A stretch of 64,000 bases of DNA, taken from positions 310,001 through 374,000 of the forward strand of contig NZ_JAUEPH010000004.1 of NCBI RefSeq assembly GCF_030403435.1, given 5' to 3'. The notes beneath the pieces are model-generated. The model was given only the letters and a program-made list of their open reading frames with translations, ran no database searches and was not told where the DNA came from. This document shows positions 45,297 through 53,688 of this stretch, piece after piece. The stretch comes from Algoriphagus sediminis (lineage in GTDB: Bacteria; Bacteroidota; Bacteroidia; Cytophagales; Cyclobacteriaceae). Every line of letters starts with the position of its first letter. Positions within the stretch are counted from its first letter, which is position 1. A program made the translations under genes and the position numbers.

Positions 45297-46892
45297 TTAG
45301 AGTACCTGTTCTACATCTATTCTGGCATATTTGGCCAACAAATGCTCGGCACAGCGCTCACCATCCATCGCCGCTGATACTATCCCTCCTGCATAACCAG
45401 CCCCTTCGCCACAAGGGTAAAGTCGCTTTACAATTAGGTGCTCGAATGTTTCCCTATCTCTGGGAATTCTAACTGGAGAGGATGTTCTACTTTCAACACC
45501 AATTAGTTGAGCATCATTAGTAAAGTAACCCTTTTTCTTTTTCCCGAATGCTTGAAATCCATCGGCTAACCTATTAGAAATAAAGGGAGGCAAAACCGTA
45601 TGCATATCAGCAGACTCTAAACCAGGTTGATAGCTGGTTTTCAAAAGAGATTGACTTTGTTTTCTGTTCACAAAATCGACCATTCTCTGGGCAGGAGCAG
45701 TTTGACTTTTCCCTCCATGCTCCCATGCTTTTCTTTCCACATCTGCTTGAAAATGCATGGCTGACAGTGGACCGAATTTATGATAGCCAGGAATATCTTC
45801 AAGCTCCACTGCAACCACTATTCCCGAATTTGCAAACTTTCCATCTCTTCGACTTGGACTCATTCCATTCACCACAAGCTCTCCCGGACTCGTAGCCGAT
45901 GGAACTATGAATCCACCCGGACACATACAAAAGCTAAATACACCCCGCTGCACACCCTTAAAATGACTCTGATGGACCAAAGAGTAGGCTGATGGGGGAA
46001 GATATTGGCCTCGATCTATTTTACAGTGATACTGAATTTGATCTATCAATTGCTGGCTATGCTCGATTCGTACACCCAAAGCGAACGGCTTTGCCTCAAT
46101 AAGCACTTTGCGATCAGCTAACAGTTTAAAAATATCTCTTGCCGAATGGCCTGTAGCCAATATTACTCCGAGACCTTTAACAACTTCTCCATCCTGCTTC
46201 TTAACGCCTTTGATTTCATTATCCTCTAGAACCAAATCATCCACTCTCGTATCAAATAGTATTTGACCACCAGCCTCCAAGATACTCTCTCGGAGATTCG
46301 CTACTAGTTTTGGCAGTTTATTGGTACCAATGTGCGGGTGAGCATCCACCAAGATTTCTTCAGTAGCCCCATGGATCACCAAAGTTTCCATAACTCTTCG
46401 GATGTTCCCCCTTTTTTTGGATCGGGTGTAAAGTTTCCCGTCAGAATAGGTGCCTGCCCCTCCCTCACCAAAGCAATAATTGGATTCGGGATTCACCACG
46501 TGATCTTTATTTATGGCAGCAAGATCCCTACGACGGGATCGTACATCTTTCCCCCTCTCAAAAATGATAGGTTTATAGCCCAGTTCTATAATTCTGAGGG
46601 CAGCGAAAAGGCCTGCCGGCCCAGCACCAACTATCAAGACTGGGTCTTTTGTGGAAACATTCTGAAGGTTAAGTTCTTTCTGAACCAAGGAGCCTGGGAC
46701 TTCATTTACGAAGATTTCAGCTTCGATATTTACTTTGATCTGCTTACTTCTGGCGTCAATAGACCTTCTGGTCTGCCTTATAAATGAATTAGAAAAGTCA
46801 TTTATTCCGGCCTTCCTTAAAGCAACCTTTTCAAATCTTGCCTCATCAAAGGCCTCCTCCGGTGGAAGTTGTAAATTGATCTTCTTTTTCAT
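45297..46892 (-). CDS. FAD-dependent dehydrogenase, COG2509 type
   Basis: A 531-residue cytosolic flavoprotein. An N-terminal domain of about 80 residues (LRKAGI, RQTRRSIDAR) precedes the FAD motif LIVGAGPAGLFAAL (Gly89 to Gly94). Later come ERGKDVRSRRRDL, CFGEGGAGTYSDGKL, ATGHSARDIFKLL and the C-terminal YPCGEGAGYAGGI. This is the pattern of the widespread uncharacterised COG2509 dehydrogenases, whose substrate is unknown. It lies 53 bp from the exonuclease gene, both on the minus strand. Confidence 0.87.
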   Translation of the reverse strand: MKKKINLQLPPEEAFDEARFEKVALRKAGINDFSNSFIRQTRRSIDARSKQIKVNIEAEIFVNEVPGSLVQKELNLQNVSTKDPVLIVGAGPAGLFAALRIIELGYKPIIFERGKDVRSRRRDLAAINKDHVVNPESNYCFGEGGAGTYSDGKLYTRSKKRGNIRRVMETLVIHGATEEILVDAHPHIGTNKLPKLVANLRESILEAGGQILFDTRVDDLVLEDNEIKGVKKQDGEVVKGLGVILATGHSARDIFKLLADRKVLIEAKPFALGVRIEHSQQLIDQIQYHCKIDRGQYLPPSAYSLVHQSHFKGVQRGVFSFCMCPGGFIVPSATSPGELVVNGMSPSRRDGKFANSGIVVAVELEDIPGYHKFGPLSAMHFQADVERKAWEHGGKSQTAPAQRMVDFVNRKQSQSLLKTSYQPGLESADMHTVLPPFISNRLADGFQAFGKKKKGYFTNDAQLIGVESRTSSPVRIPRDRETFEHLIVKRLYPCGEGAGYAGGIVSAAMDGERCAEHLLAKYARIDVEQVL

Positions 46893-46922
46893 TGATCGAC
46901 AAAATTACGCATTGCCTCAGGC

Positions 46923-46947
46923 AAAAAAAAAGCTGCCAAAAGGCAGC
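46923..46947 (-). terminator. Intrinsic terminator at the end of the polysaccharide locus
   Basis: GCTGCC (46947-46942 on the minus strand) pairs with GGCAGC (46937-46932) across a 4-nt loop, followed by about nine U residues (46931-46923). It ends transcription of the minus-strand exopolysaccharide genes 22 bp beyond the dehydratase stop. Confidence 0.85.
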
Positions 46948-46968
46948 CAAATAAGTTTCATTTAAGAA

Positions 46969-48879
46969 TTAATTCATCCTGTCAAGCACCTCGAATCTGG
47001 AAGAGTTTGAAATGAATTCGGGAACTATGGTCTTCAAATGCCCCACTAGTTCATTTTCTGAATTTTGGTTTACCAAATCCATAAATAAATCAATCTGACC
47101 ATCAATCTTATGATAAGCAGAAGGTAAAACCTGGGCTATTTTAATCTTGGGATGGTGGGTAATTTTTACCGTTTCAAAATCATTCAGGAGCTCTTCATAT
47201 AACTTCTCACCTTCCCTTAAGCCGGTAAATACAATCCTGATATCTTCATCCACTTTTTTACCAGACAGCTGGATCATTTTCTTAGCCAAATCAAGGATCT
47301 TAATCGGCTCACCCATGTCGAAAATATAAATCTCTCCGCCTTCACCCATTACTCCGGCCTCAAGGACAAGCTGACAGGCTTCAGGAATGGTCATAAAATA
47401 GCGAGTAATTTCTGGATGAGTCACAGAAATAGGACCTCCATTCATTATTTGTTTCTTGAAAAGAGGGATCACTGATCCGTTCGATCCTAAGACATTACCA
47501 AATCGGGTAGTGATAAATTTCGTATGATATTTCTTGTGATTCGTTTCGAGGTATTCATTAAGAGCCTGAACATACATCTCAGCTGCACGCTTACTTGCCC
47601 CCATTACATTTGTCGGGTTTACAGCTTTGTCCGTGGATACAAAAACAAATTTATCTACCTGACTCAGCACTGAAAGATCAGCTAGATTCTTAGTGCCTAT
47701 TATATTCGCATGAATAGCTTCTTCAGGATAATTCTCCATCATAGGCACATGCTTGTATGCAGCAGCGTGGAATACAATCTGTGGCTTGTACCTACGGAAC
47801 ACCTCTTTGATTTTTCGCTTATTCCTTACATCACCCAATACAATCTGGATAGGACAAGAAATTTTACTCTCTTTAAATTCCTGTTCCACATCGTACAATG
47901 CTGACTCAGCAATATCCAATAGCACTAAAAGTTTTGGCTTGTAATGGCATATCTGTCTACAAAGCTCACTTCCAATAGACCCAGCTGCTCCAGAAACCAA
48001 CACTACACGACCCTGTATATCTTCTTGTATTCTTGGGTTGTCCAAAACAATTTGCTCCCTACTAAGCAAATCTTCGATTTTCACCTCACGAATTGCCCTA
48101 GCAGTTAGGTCTCCATTAATCCACTGGTTCACCGGTGGAATAATTGAAACCCGAACATTCAATTTTAGACATTCATCGGTAATCTCATTTTTCCTTTCAA
48201 CCGAAAGGTCTCGAATTGCAATAATAAGCTCAGTAACTCCTCGAGTTTTTACAAGGTGTTCCAGCTTTTCTATTCCTCTGTAAATTCTCTTTCCGTCAAT
48301 GTTTTTCCCTTCTTTTTTGATGTCATCATCAAGAAAAGCAACGGTATTGAAACCAGACTCCCTATCGCTCTTAATTGCCTCCTGAGCAATAATTCCTGCT
48401 TCACCTGCACCGAAAATCACACCATTTTTCACCTCATTTTCAGCGATTCCATTCTTTACATATTGGAACAATTCTTTTACCAGAAGTCTGTAGAAAATAA
48501 GAACAAAAAGAGAGGACAAACTCGCAATAATCAGAACAGATGTTGGGAGTAAAAATCTGTCATTCAGAAAATTACCAGAAAAGAAATTAAGGAAAAGAAA
48601 AAGGCCAAAGGTGATAACCACCGTCTTAAAAATATTGGCACCATCTCTAAAGCCCGTATGCCTTACTATACCCTCATAGCTTCGGGTATTCTGCATAACC
48701 AATAATGCTCCTACAGTGAAAGTCAAACTTCCTACAAAAGCGTCATTCTGTTCAATTACAGCAAGGTCAAAGTTAAATCGAACGAGATATCCGAAGATGG
48801 CACAATAGAAAAATATTAATGCATCTAAGGAAGCGATGATCCATCTAGGAAGGATCTTGAGCCGGGTTAAAAAAGTCAT
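46969..48879 (-). CDS. Membrane nucleotide-sugar 4,6-dehydratase (WbpM/PglF/CapD-like)
   Basis: A 636-residue member of the polysaccharide biosynthesis CapD family. The N-terminal part has about four membrane helices (residues 10-130). A first Rossmann-like domain follows (VIFGAGEAGIIAQEA, about 155-290). The C-terminal SDR domain (about 290-600) has VLVSGAAGSIGSELC, the active-site region FVSTDKAVNPTNVMGASKR (Met replaces the usual SDR Tyr, as in WbpM/PglF) and FGNVLGSNGSVIPLF. Such enzymes convert UDP-GlcNAc to the 4-keto-6-deoxy sugar that the DegT-type enzyme encoded nearby could aminate. It is the last gene of the locus. Confidence 0.92.
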   Translation of the reverse strand: MTFLTRLKILPRWIIASLDALIFFYCAIFGYLVRFNFDLAVIEQNDAFVGSLTFTVGALLVMQNTRSYEGIVRHTGFRDGANIFKTVVITFGLFLFLNFFSGNFLNDRFLLPTSVLIIASLSSLFVLIFYRLLVKELFQYVKNGIAENEVKNGVIFGAGEAGIIAQEAIKSDRESGFNTVAFLDDDIKKEGKNIDGKRIYRGIEKLEHLVKTRGVTELIIAIRDLSVERKNEITDECLKLNVRVSIIPPVNQWINGDLTARAIREVKIEDLLSREQIVLDNPRIQEDIQGRVVLVSGAAGSIGSELCRQICHYKPKLLVLLDIAESALYDVEQEFKESKISCPIQIVLGDVRNKRKIKEVFRRYKPQIVFHAAAYKHVPMMENYPEEAIHANIIGTKNLADLSVLSQVDKFVFVSTDKAVNPTNVMGASKRAAEMYVQALNEYLETNHKKYHTKFITTRFGNVLGSNGSVIPLFKKQIMNGGPISVTHPEITRYFMTIPEACQLVLEAGVMGEGGEIYIFDMGEPIKILDLAKKMIQLSGKKVDEDIRIVFTGLREGEKLYEELLNDFETVKITHHPKIKIAQVLPSAYHKIDGQIDLFMDLVNQNSENELVGHLKTIVPEFISNSSRFEVLDRMN

Positions 48880-48946
48880 TTTTTTACTTCATTAATTGAA
48901 TGTCAAAAATTCAATTTCTAGAATTAATTGAATTCAAATTACCGAA

Positions 48947-48977
48947 CAAAGTAAGTAACTTTTGAAGAATCTACAAA
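48947..48977 (-). promoter_or_regulatory. Possible promoter upstream of the dehydratase gene
   Basis: On the minus strand TTTG (48977-48974) and TTACTTTG (48954-48947) are separated by 19 bp. The -7 box has one mismatch to TAnnTTTG. It would drive the dehydratase gene apart from the upstream transferase genes, with a leader of about 60 nt. Confidence 0.35.
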
Positions 48978-49023
48978 CAACCGTCTAAAAGTTGCAACTT
49001 TTATAATAATTATTGAACTTTTC

Positions 49024-49677
49024 TTATGATTCAATCGTGGATAAGGAAGACCTCGTAAGAGACCCTCTTTCTGAGTTCCCCTTAAACTTTCCCACGGTCA
49101 CATGACCTTTTTGGGTGATTCCTTTACCCAGCAAAACATTAAACAGGGTGATAAACAAAATCTTCCAATCCAGAAAAAATCCATAATTATCTACATACCA
49201 GACATCTAAGTCAAATTTCTTATCCCATGAGATGGCATTTCTTCCATTGATCTGTGCCCAACCTGAAACTCCAGGTTTCACCTCATGTCTCCTTGCCTGC
49301 TCATCTGTGTAGAGTTCCAGGTATTCTTCCAGTAATGGCCTTGGTCCTACCAAACTCATATCTCCTTTTATCACATTCAACAACTGAGGCATTTCATCCA
49401 GTGAAGTTTTCCTCACCCACTTTCCAACTTTGGTAAGGCGTTCAGAGTCTGGTAACAATTCTCCATTTGGACCAATAGTATCCTTCATGGTTTTGAATTT
49501 CAGAATCAAAAAGTTTTTACCATTCAGTCCTGGCCGACTTTGAGAAAAGAAGGGATTCCCAAGATGATAAACTGAAAGAAAAATAGTAAGAATCAGAAAT
49601 ATCGGGCTGAACAAAATCAGCATAGCTAAAGCTAAAAAAACATCAATTACTCTCTTTAGAAAACTTCTGTAAAACAC
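49024..49677 (-). CDS. Monotopic phosphoglycosyl transferase (PglC/WcaJ-like)
   Basis: A 217-residue sugar transferase that loads a sugar-1-phosphate onto undecaprenyl phosphate, starting a surface-glycan repeat unit. There is one N-terminal re-entrant helix (about 8-33). The catalytic region has QSRPGLNGKNFLILKFKTM, then RKTSLDEMPQLLNV (Asp-Glu catalytic pair) and SLVGPRP, plus KPGVSGWAQINGRN. The short form lacking the four extra helices of WcaJ resembles PglC. The start is GTG at 49677, directly abutting the stop of the aminotransferase gene. Together with the dehydratase and aminotransferase genes this resembles the bacillosamine-type PglF-PglE-PglC set. Confidence 0.93.
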   Translation of the reverse strand: MFYRSFLKRVIDVFLALAMLILFSPIFLILTIFLSVYHLGNPFFSQSRPGLNGKNFLILKFKTMKDTIGPNGELLPDSERLTKVGKWVRKTSLDEMPQLLNVIKGDMSLVGPRPLLEEYLELYTDEQARRHEVKPGVSGWAQINGRNAISWDKKFDLDVWYVDNYGFFLDWKILFITLFNVLLGKGITQKGHVTVGKFKGNSERGSLTRSSLSTIES

Positions 49678-50817
49678 TTATGAAATGGTATTACTGAGGT
49701 TGACTTTCATCAAGCCCACTATTTCCCTTTGATTGTCCAAAGATAAGTTTACCGAACTGGGTAGACAAAGCCCTGTTTGAAATAAACTTTGGGCTACATC
49801 ACCTCCAAAGAAAGGCATATTTCTAAATACCGGTTGAAGATGAAGAGGTTTCCATAAAAAACGAGATTCAATATCCTTCTTCAATAGAAGTATTCGAAGT
49901 TTGTCATTATTGGTATGGGACAAGTCAGGATCGATCGTTATGGTCGTTAGCCAATGATTAGAAAAAACTCCATCTTTCTCATCCAAAAAGAAAATTCCGG
50001 GCATATTACCCAATAGCTCCCGATATCTTTTGTTAACATCCCTCCTCCGTTCGATAAATTGATCCAAAAGCTCCAACTGGGCAAGCCCTATAGCCGCAGC
50101 CATATTATTCATTCGGTAATTATAACCTATTTCAAGGTGCTGATAATAAGGTAGGTCTTCCCTTGCCTGAGCGGATAAGTAACGAGCCTTTTGCAAAAGT
50201 CGGGTATCACTCGAAATAAGAGCTCCCCCTCCTCCGGTAGTCATTATTTTATTTCCGTTGAAGGAGAAAATCCCTATAGTTCCAAAAGTACCACACTGCT
50301 TCCCATCAAGGGTTGATCCAATTGCCTCAGCTGCATCCTCTATTACAGGAATATCGTAACGCTGAGAAATTTCCATGATCTGATTCATTTTGGCAGGCAT
50401 GCCAAAAAGATGCACAGCAATAATGGCTTTGGGTTTTTTACCCTCATTGATCCGATCAAGAATAGCGTCTTCTAGAAGTTCCGGAGACATATTCCAAGTG
50501 TCTCTTTCACTATCTACAAAAACAGGAGTGGCTCCCAGGTAAACAATCGGATTTGCAGAGGCGCAAAAGGTAAAGGATTGGCAAATAACCTCATCACCAG
50601 GCCCCACTCCTAAAAGGACAAGAGCAAGATGCAAAGCAGAAGTTCCAGAATTAAGCGCAACAGCCTCGTGGGTACCTAGTCTTCGAGAAAGAGCTGACTC
50701 AAACATCCCAATGAATTCTCCATGCGTCGCCAAATGCCCGGACTGAATCGCCTTAGAAGAATATCTTTGTTCATTTCCTTCAAAAACAGGGAAAGAAAGT
50801 GGTGTTTTAAATGTCAT
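49678..50817 (-). CDS. DegT/DnrJ/EryC1/StrS aminotransferase (PglE-like)
   Basis: A 379-residue PLP-dependent sugar aminotransferase. Key sites are ALNSGTSALHLAL near the N-terminus, VIEDAAEAIGS (Asp binding the pyridine N), internal-aldimine Lys190 in FSFNGNKIMTTGGGG, and GYNYRMNNMAAAIGLAQL. It most likely aminates the C4 keto group of the dehydratase product to form a 4-amino sugar for the PglC-like transferase. The three genes together support a diNAcBac- or related amino-sugar pathway; the acetyltransferase (PglD) is not seen here. Confidence 0.92.
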   Translation of the reverse strand: MTFKTPLSFPVFEGNEQRYSSKAIQSGHLATHGEFIGMFESALSRRLGTHEAVALNSGTSALHLALVLLGVGPGDEVICQSFTFCASANPIVYLGATPVFVDSERDTWNMSPELLEDAILDRINEGKKPKAIIAVHLFGMPAKMNQIMEISQRYDIPVIEDAAEAIGSTLDGKQCGTFGTIGIFSFNGNKIMTTGGGGALISSDTRLLQKARYLSAQAREDLPYYQHLEIGYNYRMNNMAAAIGLAQLELLDQFIERRRDVNKRYRELLGNMPGIFFLDEKDGVFSNHWLTTITIDPDLSHTNNDKLRILLLKKDIESRFLWKPLHLQPVFRNMPFFGGDVAQSLFQTGLCLPSSVNLSLDNQREIVGLMKVNLSNTIS

Positions 50818-50897
50818 TCTTATTACTGGGTGTAGGCAGAACCTGTTTAAATTTAATCTAGAGTTTTACAAAAACCAAACCATAAACTTACAGACAT

Positions 50898-50923
50898 AAA
50901 AAAAAGACCCTTGCGGGTCTTTT
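50898..50923 (-). terminator. Intrinsic terminator after the WecA/MraY-like gene
   Basis: On the minus strand AAAAGACCC (50923-50915) pairs with GGGTCTTTT (50910-50902) across a 4-nt GCAA loop, running into a T tract (to 50898). It lies 24 bp after the WecA-like stop and separates that gene from the aminotransferase gene. Confidence 0.8.
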
Positions 50924-50946
50924 ATTGTACTTGATCATATTTACTT

Positions 50947-52095
50947 TCAATTCAAATTGATCGTCGAGTCTTTAAAACCCTTTCGATCCACTACTGCCTT
51001 CCTCGTTTTTCTATTTTTCTTTTCTAGAACACGTGGTTCCTTAACAACCTTTTTCTTCACATATTTTACTGTGACTTTATCAAGCCTGTATCCCATAAAT
51101 AATACCACGGCACTAATAATTGGAAGTGCAATATGATCTGAAAAATCTTTGAGAAGGAAGGCAAGAGCAATAAAAGCAACTTGTGTGATTCCTAAAATAA
51201 GTGCGACCTGGTCATGTCTGAGCCCCATTCTCATTAGAAAGTGGTGAACATGACTTTTATCGGGGGTCATGGGACCTAGTCCTTTACTTATTCTTCTGGC
51301 AAATACTCTTGCCATATCATAAAGTGGGAATAGCATCAGGGCTATTCCGGTGGTAAAAGTGGGTTGAAACTTAAGGACTGAGCCTTCCGGCAAAGCTGCA
51401 TTAACCTCCATAAAGGCAATCACCAAAGCTCCCAGGGCAAATCCTAAGGTCAGGGAACCTGTATCTCCCATAAAGATTTTGGCAGGATGCCAATTGAAAC
51501 ACAGGAAAGCGAGGATAGCTCCAAGAAATACAAACGAAACCAAGGCGTAACTCTCCAAACCTTGGATATAAAACCATGCACCAAGAAATGCGAAAGTGAT
51601 AGAAGCAATTGTTCCAGCCAATCCATCAAGCCCGTCAATAAGATTGAACGCATTGGTTAATGCAAGAATTACAAAGGCAGAAAATGCATAGCTAAAATAG
51701 AGATTGAGCTCTTCTACTCCCAGGAAACCATGTAAGTCTTTAATACGGATATCAGACACTACAACGACCAATAAAACAGCAACAAGTTGGCCCGCAATCT
51801 TGTGGGATGCTTTTAACTCCACCAGGTCGTCCCTCAAACCCACAAAAAACATGATAGAGATTGCACCTAGCAAATATCTAACATCTGGTATAGGAAACTG
51901 CCAGGCCCAAATGGCCAAGGAAACGGCAGCGGCTGCATAAATCGCAATTCCACCCATGGATGGAATAAATTTTTTATGAATTTTACGACCTCCAGGTTGA
52001 TCACCTAATCCTTTGTTTTTAAGGACCTTAATTAAGATCGGAAAAAAAAGCAGAGCGATTGCGAATGCTATTACAGCGGCAAATAAAAAATCCAT
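50947..52095 (-). CDS. Undecaprenyl-phosphate sugar-1-phosphate transferase (WecA/MraY family)
   Basis: A 382-residue polytopic membrane enzyme with about 11 helices of the polyprenyl-phosphate N-acetylhexosaminyl-1-phosphate transferase family. It has the conserved DD motif (GLRDDLVELKA), FNLIDGLDGLAG, FMGDTGSLTLGF and the cytosolic HHFLMRMGLRHDQ loop with HxxH-like residues. A basic tail of about 45 residues (VKKKVVKEPRVLEKKNRKTRKAVVDRKG region) is unusual. A second initiating transferase beside the PglC-like enzyme suggests that two glycans, or alternative first sugars, are made here. Confidence 0.92.
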   Translation of the reverse strand: MDFLFAAVIAFAIALLFFPILIKVLKNKGLGDQPGGRKIHKKFIPSMGGIAIYAAAAVSLAIWAWQFPIPDVRYLLGAISIMFFVGLRDDLVELKASHKIAGQLVAVLLVVVVSDIRIKDLHGFLGVEELNLYFSYAFSAFVILALTNAFNLIDGLDGLAGTIASITFAFLGAWFYIQGLESYALVSFVFLGAILAFLCFNWHPAKIFMGDTGSLTLGFALGALVIAFMEVNAALPEGSVLKFQPTFTTGIALMLFPLYDMARVFARRISKGLGPMTPDKSHVHHFLMRMGLRHDQVALILGITQVAFIALAFLLKDFSDHIALPIISAVVLFMGYRLDKVTVKYVKKKVVKEPRVLEKKNRKTRKAVVDRKGFKDSTINLN

Positions 52096-52251
52096 ATCTC
52101 TAATGTTGACTTGACAAAATTACGAAAAAAGAAAAGAAATAAGCTTTCCGTTAAATTATTTATAATAACTCATTTAAAACAAGTTACCAAATACAAAAAT
52201 TATAGTGTATAGTTCGAATTACTGAGTTTAAAAGAATAAAGATTAGTGAAT

Positions 52252-53016
52252 CTAAGCAATTCTGCAGATAAACCAGGGATTCAAAAGATCTTCTTTATTG
52301 TAAATCAAACTTTCGCTACCATCAGGATAGCGATTGACCTTACCGCCTATTGCATTGATTATCCCATGAGCCGCTGCGGTATCCCATTCCATAGTGGGCG
52401 CAAAACGAGGATATACCTGAGCCTTCCCTTCCGCCACCAACATCAATTTTAAAGAAGACCCCATAGAAATTACCTCAGCGTCTTGGTATTGATCGATGAA
52501 TTCTTTGGTCTCCTGACTTAAATGTGATCGACTCGCTACAATGGTATTGATTGAATCAGAATCTTTAATTTCAAGCTTTACTGGTACGCTTCCCTTTTCT
52601 GATTTCAACGCGCCATCAGATTCATTACCCCAGTACAACCAGTCCAGAACCGGAGCATAGACTACCCCCATCACAGGTTTATCTTTCTTAATCAGAGCGA
52701 TATTAACCGTGAACTCTCCATTCTTCTTGATGAATTCTTTGGTTCCATCTAAAGGGTCAACCATCCAGAAATAATCATAACTCTTACGCTCTTCATAAGA
52801 AATATCTCTGCCTTCTTCTGAGAGTATTGGGAAGTTCGTTTTTGACAAAGCCTCTACGATCACCTGATGAGCCGCTTTATCCGCTTTGGTCAAGGGAGAA
52901 TCATCACTTTTGGATTCTACCCCAAAGTCAAGGGAGTTGTAGATTTTTAGTATTTCTGCCCCTGCTGCTAAAGAAGCTTCTTTGGCAAGGTCTGTAAGAT
53001 TTTTTAAATCGATCAT
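52252..53016 (-). CDS. cysQ: 3'(2'),5'-bisphosphate nucleotidase
   Basis: A 254-residue Mg-dependent phosphatase of the inositol monophosphatase superfamily that degrades PAP (or PAPS). Motifs: LSEEGRDISYEER, DPLDGTKEF (metal ligands), GVVYAPVLDWLYWG and WDTAAAHGI near the C-terminus. Removing PAP is needed where PAPS is used by sulfotransferases or reductases, so its place beside cysN/cysD/cysC is coherent. The start is the ATG at 53016; the in-frame ATG at 53037 falls inside the AACCAC repeat that ends the inserted cassette. Confidence 0.92.
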   Translation of the reverse strand: MIDLKNLTDLAKEASLAAGAEILKIYNSLDFGVESKSDDSPLTKADKAAHQVIVEALSKTNFPILSEEGRDISYEERKSYDYFWMVDPLDGTKEFIKKNGEFTVNIALIKKDKPVMGVVYAPVLDWLYWGNESDGALKSEKGSVPVKLEIKDSDSINTIVASRSHLSQETKEFIDQYQDAEVISMGSSLKLMLVAEGKAQVYPRFAPTMEWDTAAAHGIINAIGGKVNRYPDGSESLIYNKEDLLNPWFICRIA

Positions 53017-53022
53017 TTTAAT

Positions 53023-53041
53023 AACCACTAAGAGCACAAAG
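53023..53041 (+). repeat. Left inverted repeat of the GxxExxY cassette
   Basis: AACCACTAAGAGCACAAAG lies 7 bp upstream of the cysQ ATG. It matches the reverse complement of the right repeat (53664-53682) at 17 of 19 positions, and resembles the right arms of the palindromic units at 57.2-58.2 kb. Confidence 0.75.
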
Positions 53042-53057
53042 GGCTCTAAGCTATTTC

Positions 53058-53438
53058 TTAATTTATTACTCTTTTTATTCCATGCTTCAGAAGGTTCACA
53101 TTGAAGTTGACCAGTAAGCCCAGCTTCTTGTCTGAAAGTTTAAGATAGGTTAAAACTTGAGCTAAATGAACAGAGTTCAGTTCTTCCACTGCCTTTAATT
53201 CTACAATTATTTCGTCCTCCACAAGGAGGTCAATTCTGTAACCAGCATCAATCTTAAGCCCATCATAAACAATGGGTAGAGAAAGTTGAGACTTAACGTT
53301 CAAGCCTATTTTTCTTAACTCATAGGACAAACATGCCTCGTACGCACTTTCAAGCAAACCCGGCCCCAAGGCAGAATGAACCTTAAAACATGCATCAAGG
53401 ACAAGACTAAAAGTTCTCTCAAGTTTATCTTTCTGCAT
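53058..53438 (-). CDS. GxxExxY family protein (PD-(D/E)XK nuclease-like)
   Basis: A 126-residue protein matching the GxxExxY family (PDDEXK_3 group): GPGLLESAYEACL gives the naming motif, followed by IDLLVEDEIIVELKAV, an (D)x(n)ExK-like pattern typical of PD-(D/E)XK nucleases, and GLLVNFNVNLLKHGIKRVI at the C-terminus. Family function is not established; a nuclease role is inferred from the fold. The start is placed at the ATG at 53438 (MQKDKLERTF), although an in-frame ATG exists nine codons earlier. It interrupts an otherwise pure sulfate-activation gene run and is bracketed by inverted repeats just outside cysN and cysQ, suggesting insertion as a cassette. Confidence 0.88.
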   Translation of the reverse strand: MQKDKLERTFSLVLDACFKVHSALGPGLLESAYEACLSYELRKIGLNVKSQLSLPIVYDGLKIDAGYRIDLLVEDEIIVELKAVEELNSVHLAQVLTYLKLSDKKLGLLVNFNVNLLKHGIKRVIN

Positions 53439-53663
53439 AAATATTAGTGTTGCATTTTGCGTCACTTGTAGTTAAACCACTCCTAATCCCTTGGTTTCTA
53501 GGTCTCTGAATATCCAATCTTTTGTTTCAATCAGAGAAAGCTAATAGCCCTTCGAGCCCTTGGTAATTGAACTATTGTAAATCTCTTTGTCCCCAGAATT
53601 CAACATTTCAAAGTCTCCAAATATCCAGCCATTAAGCCTAAATATCAAAGTAGCCCTTGTGTT

Positions 53664-53682
53664 CTTCGTGCTCTTTGTGGTT
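53664..53682 (-). repeat. Right inverted repeat of the GxxExxY cassette
   Basis: CTTCGTGCTCTTTGTGGTT (plus-strand reading) lies 6 bp beyond the cysN stop codon. Its reverse complement matches the left repeat at 17 of 19 positions, and it resembles the left arms of the palindromic units at 57.2-58.2 kb. The 222 bp between the GxxExxY gene and cysN otherwise contain only degenerate repeat-like sequence and no gene. Confidence 0.75.
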
Positions 53683-53688
53683 AGAAAC

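Noticed and set aside
53466..53688. Possible truncated gene or transposase remnant beside the GxxExxY gene
   Set aside because: No frame of useful length and no transposase motif was found; only degenerate repeat-like sequence is visible, so no insertion sequence is claimed.
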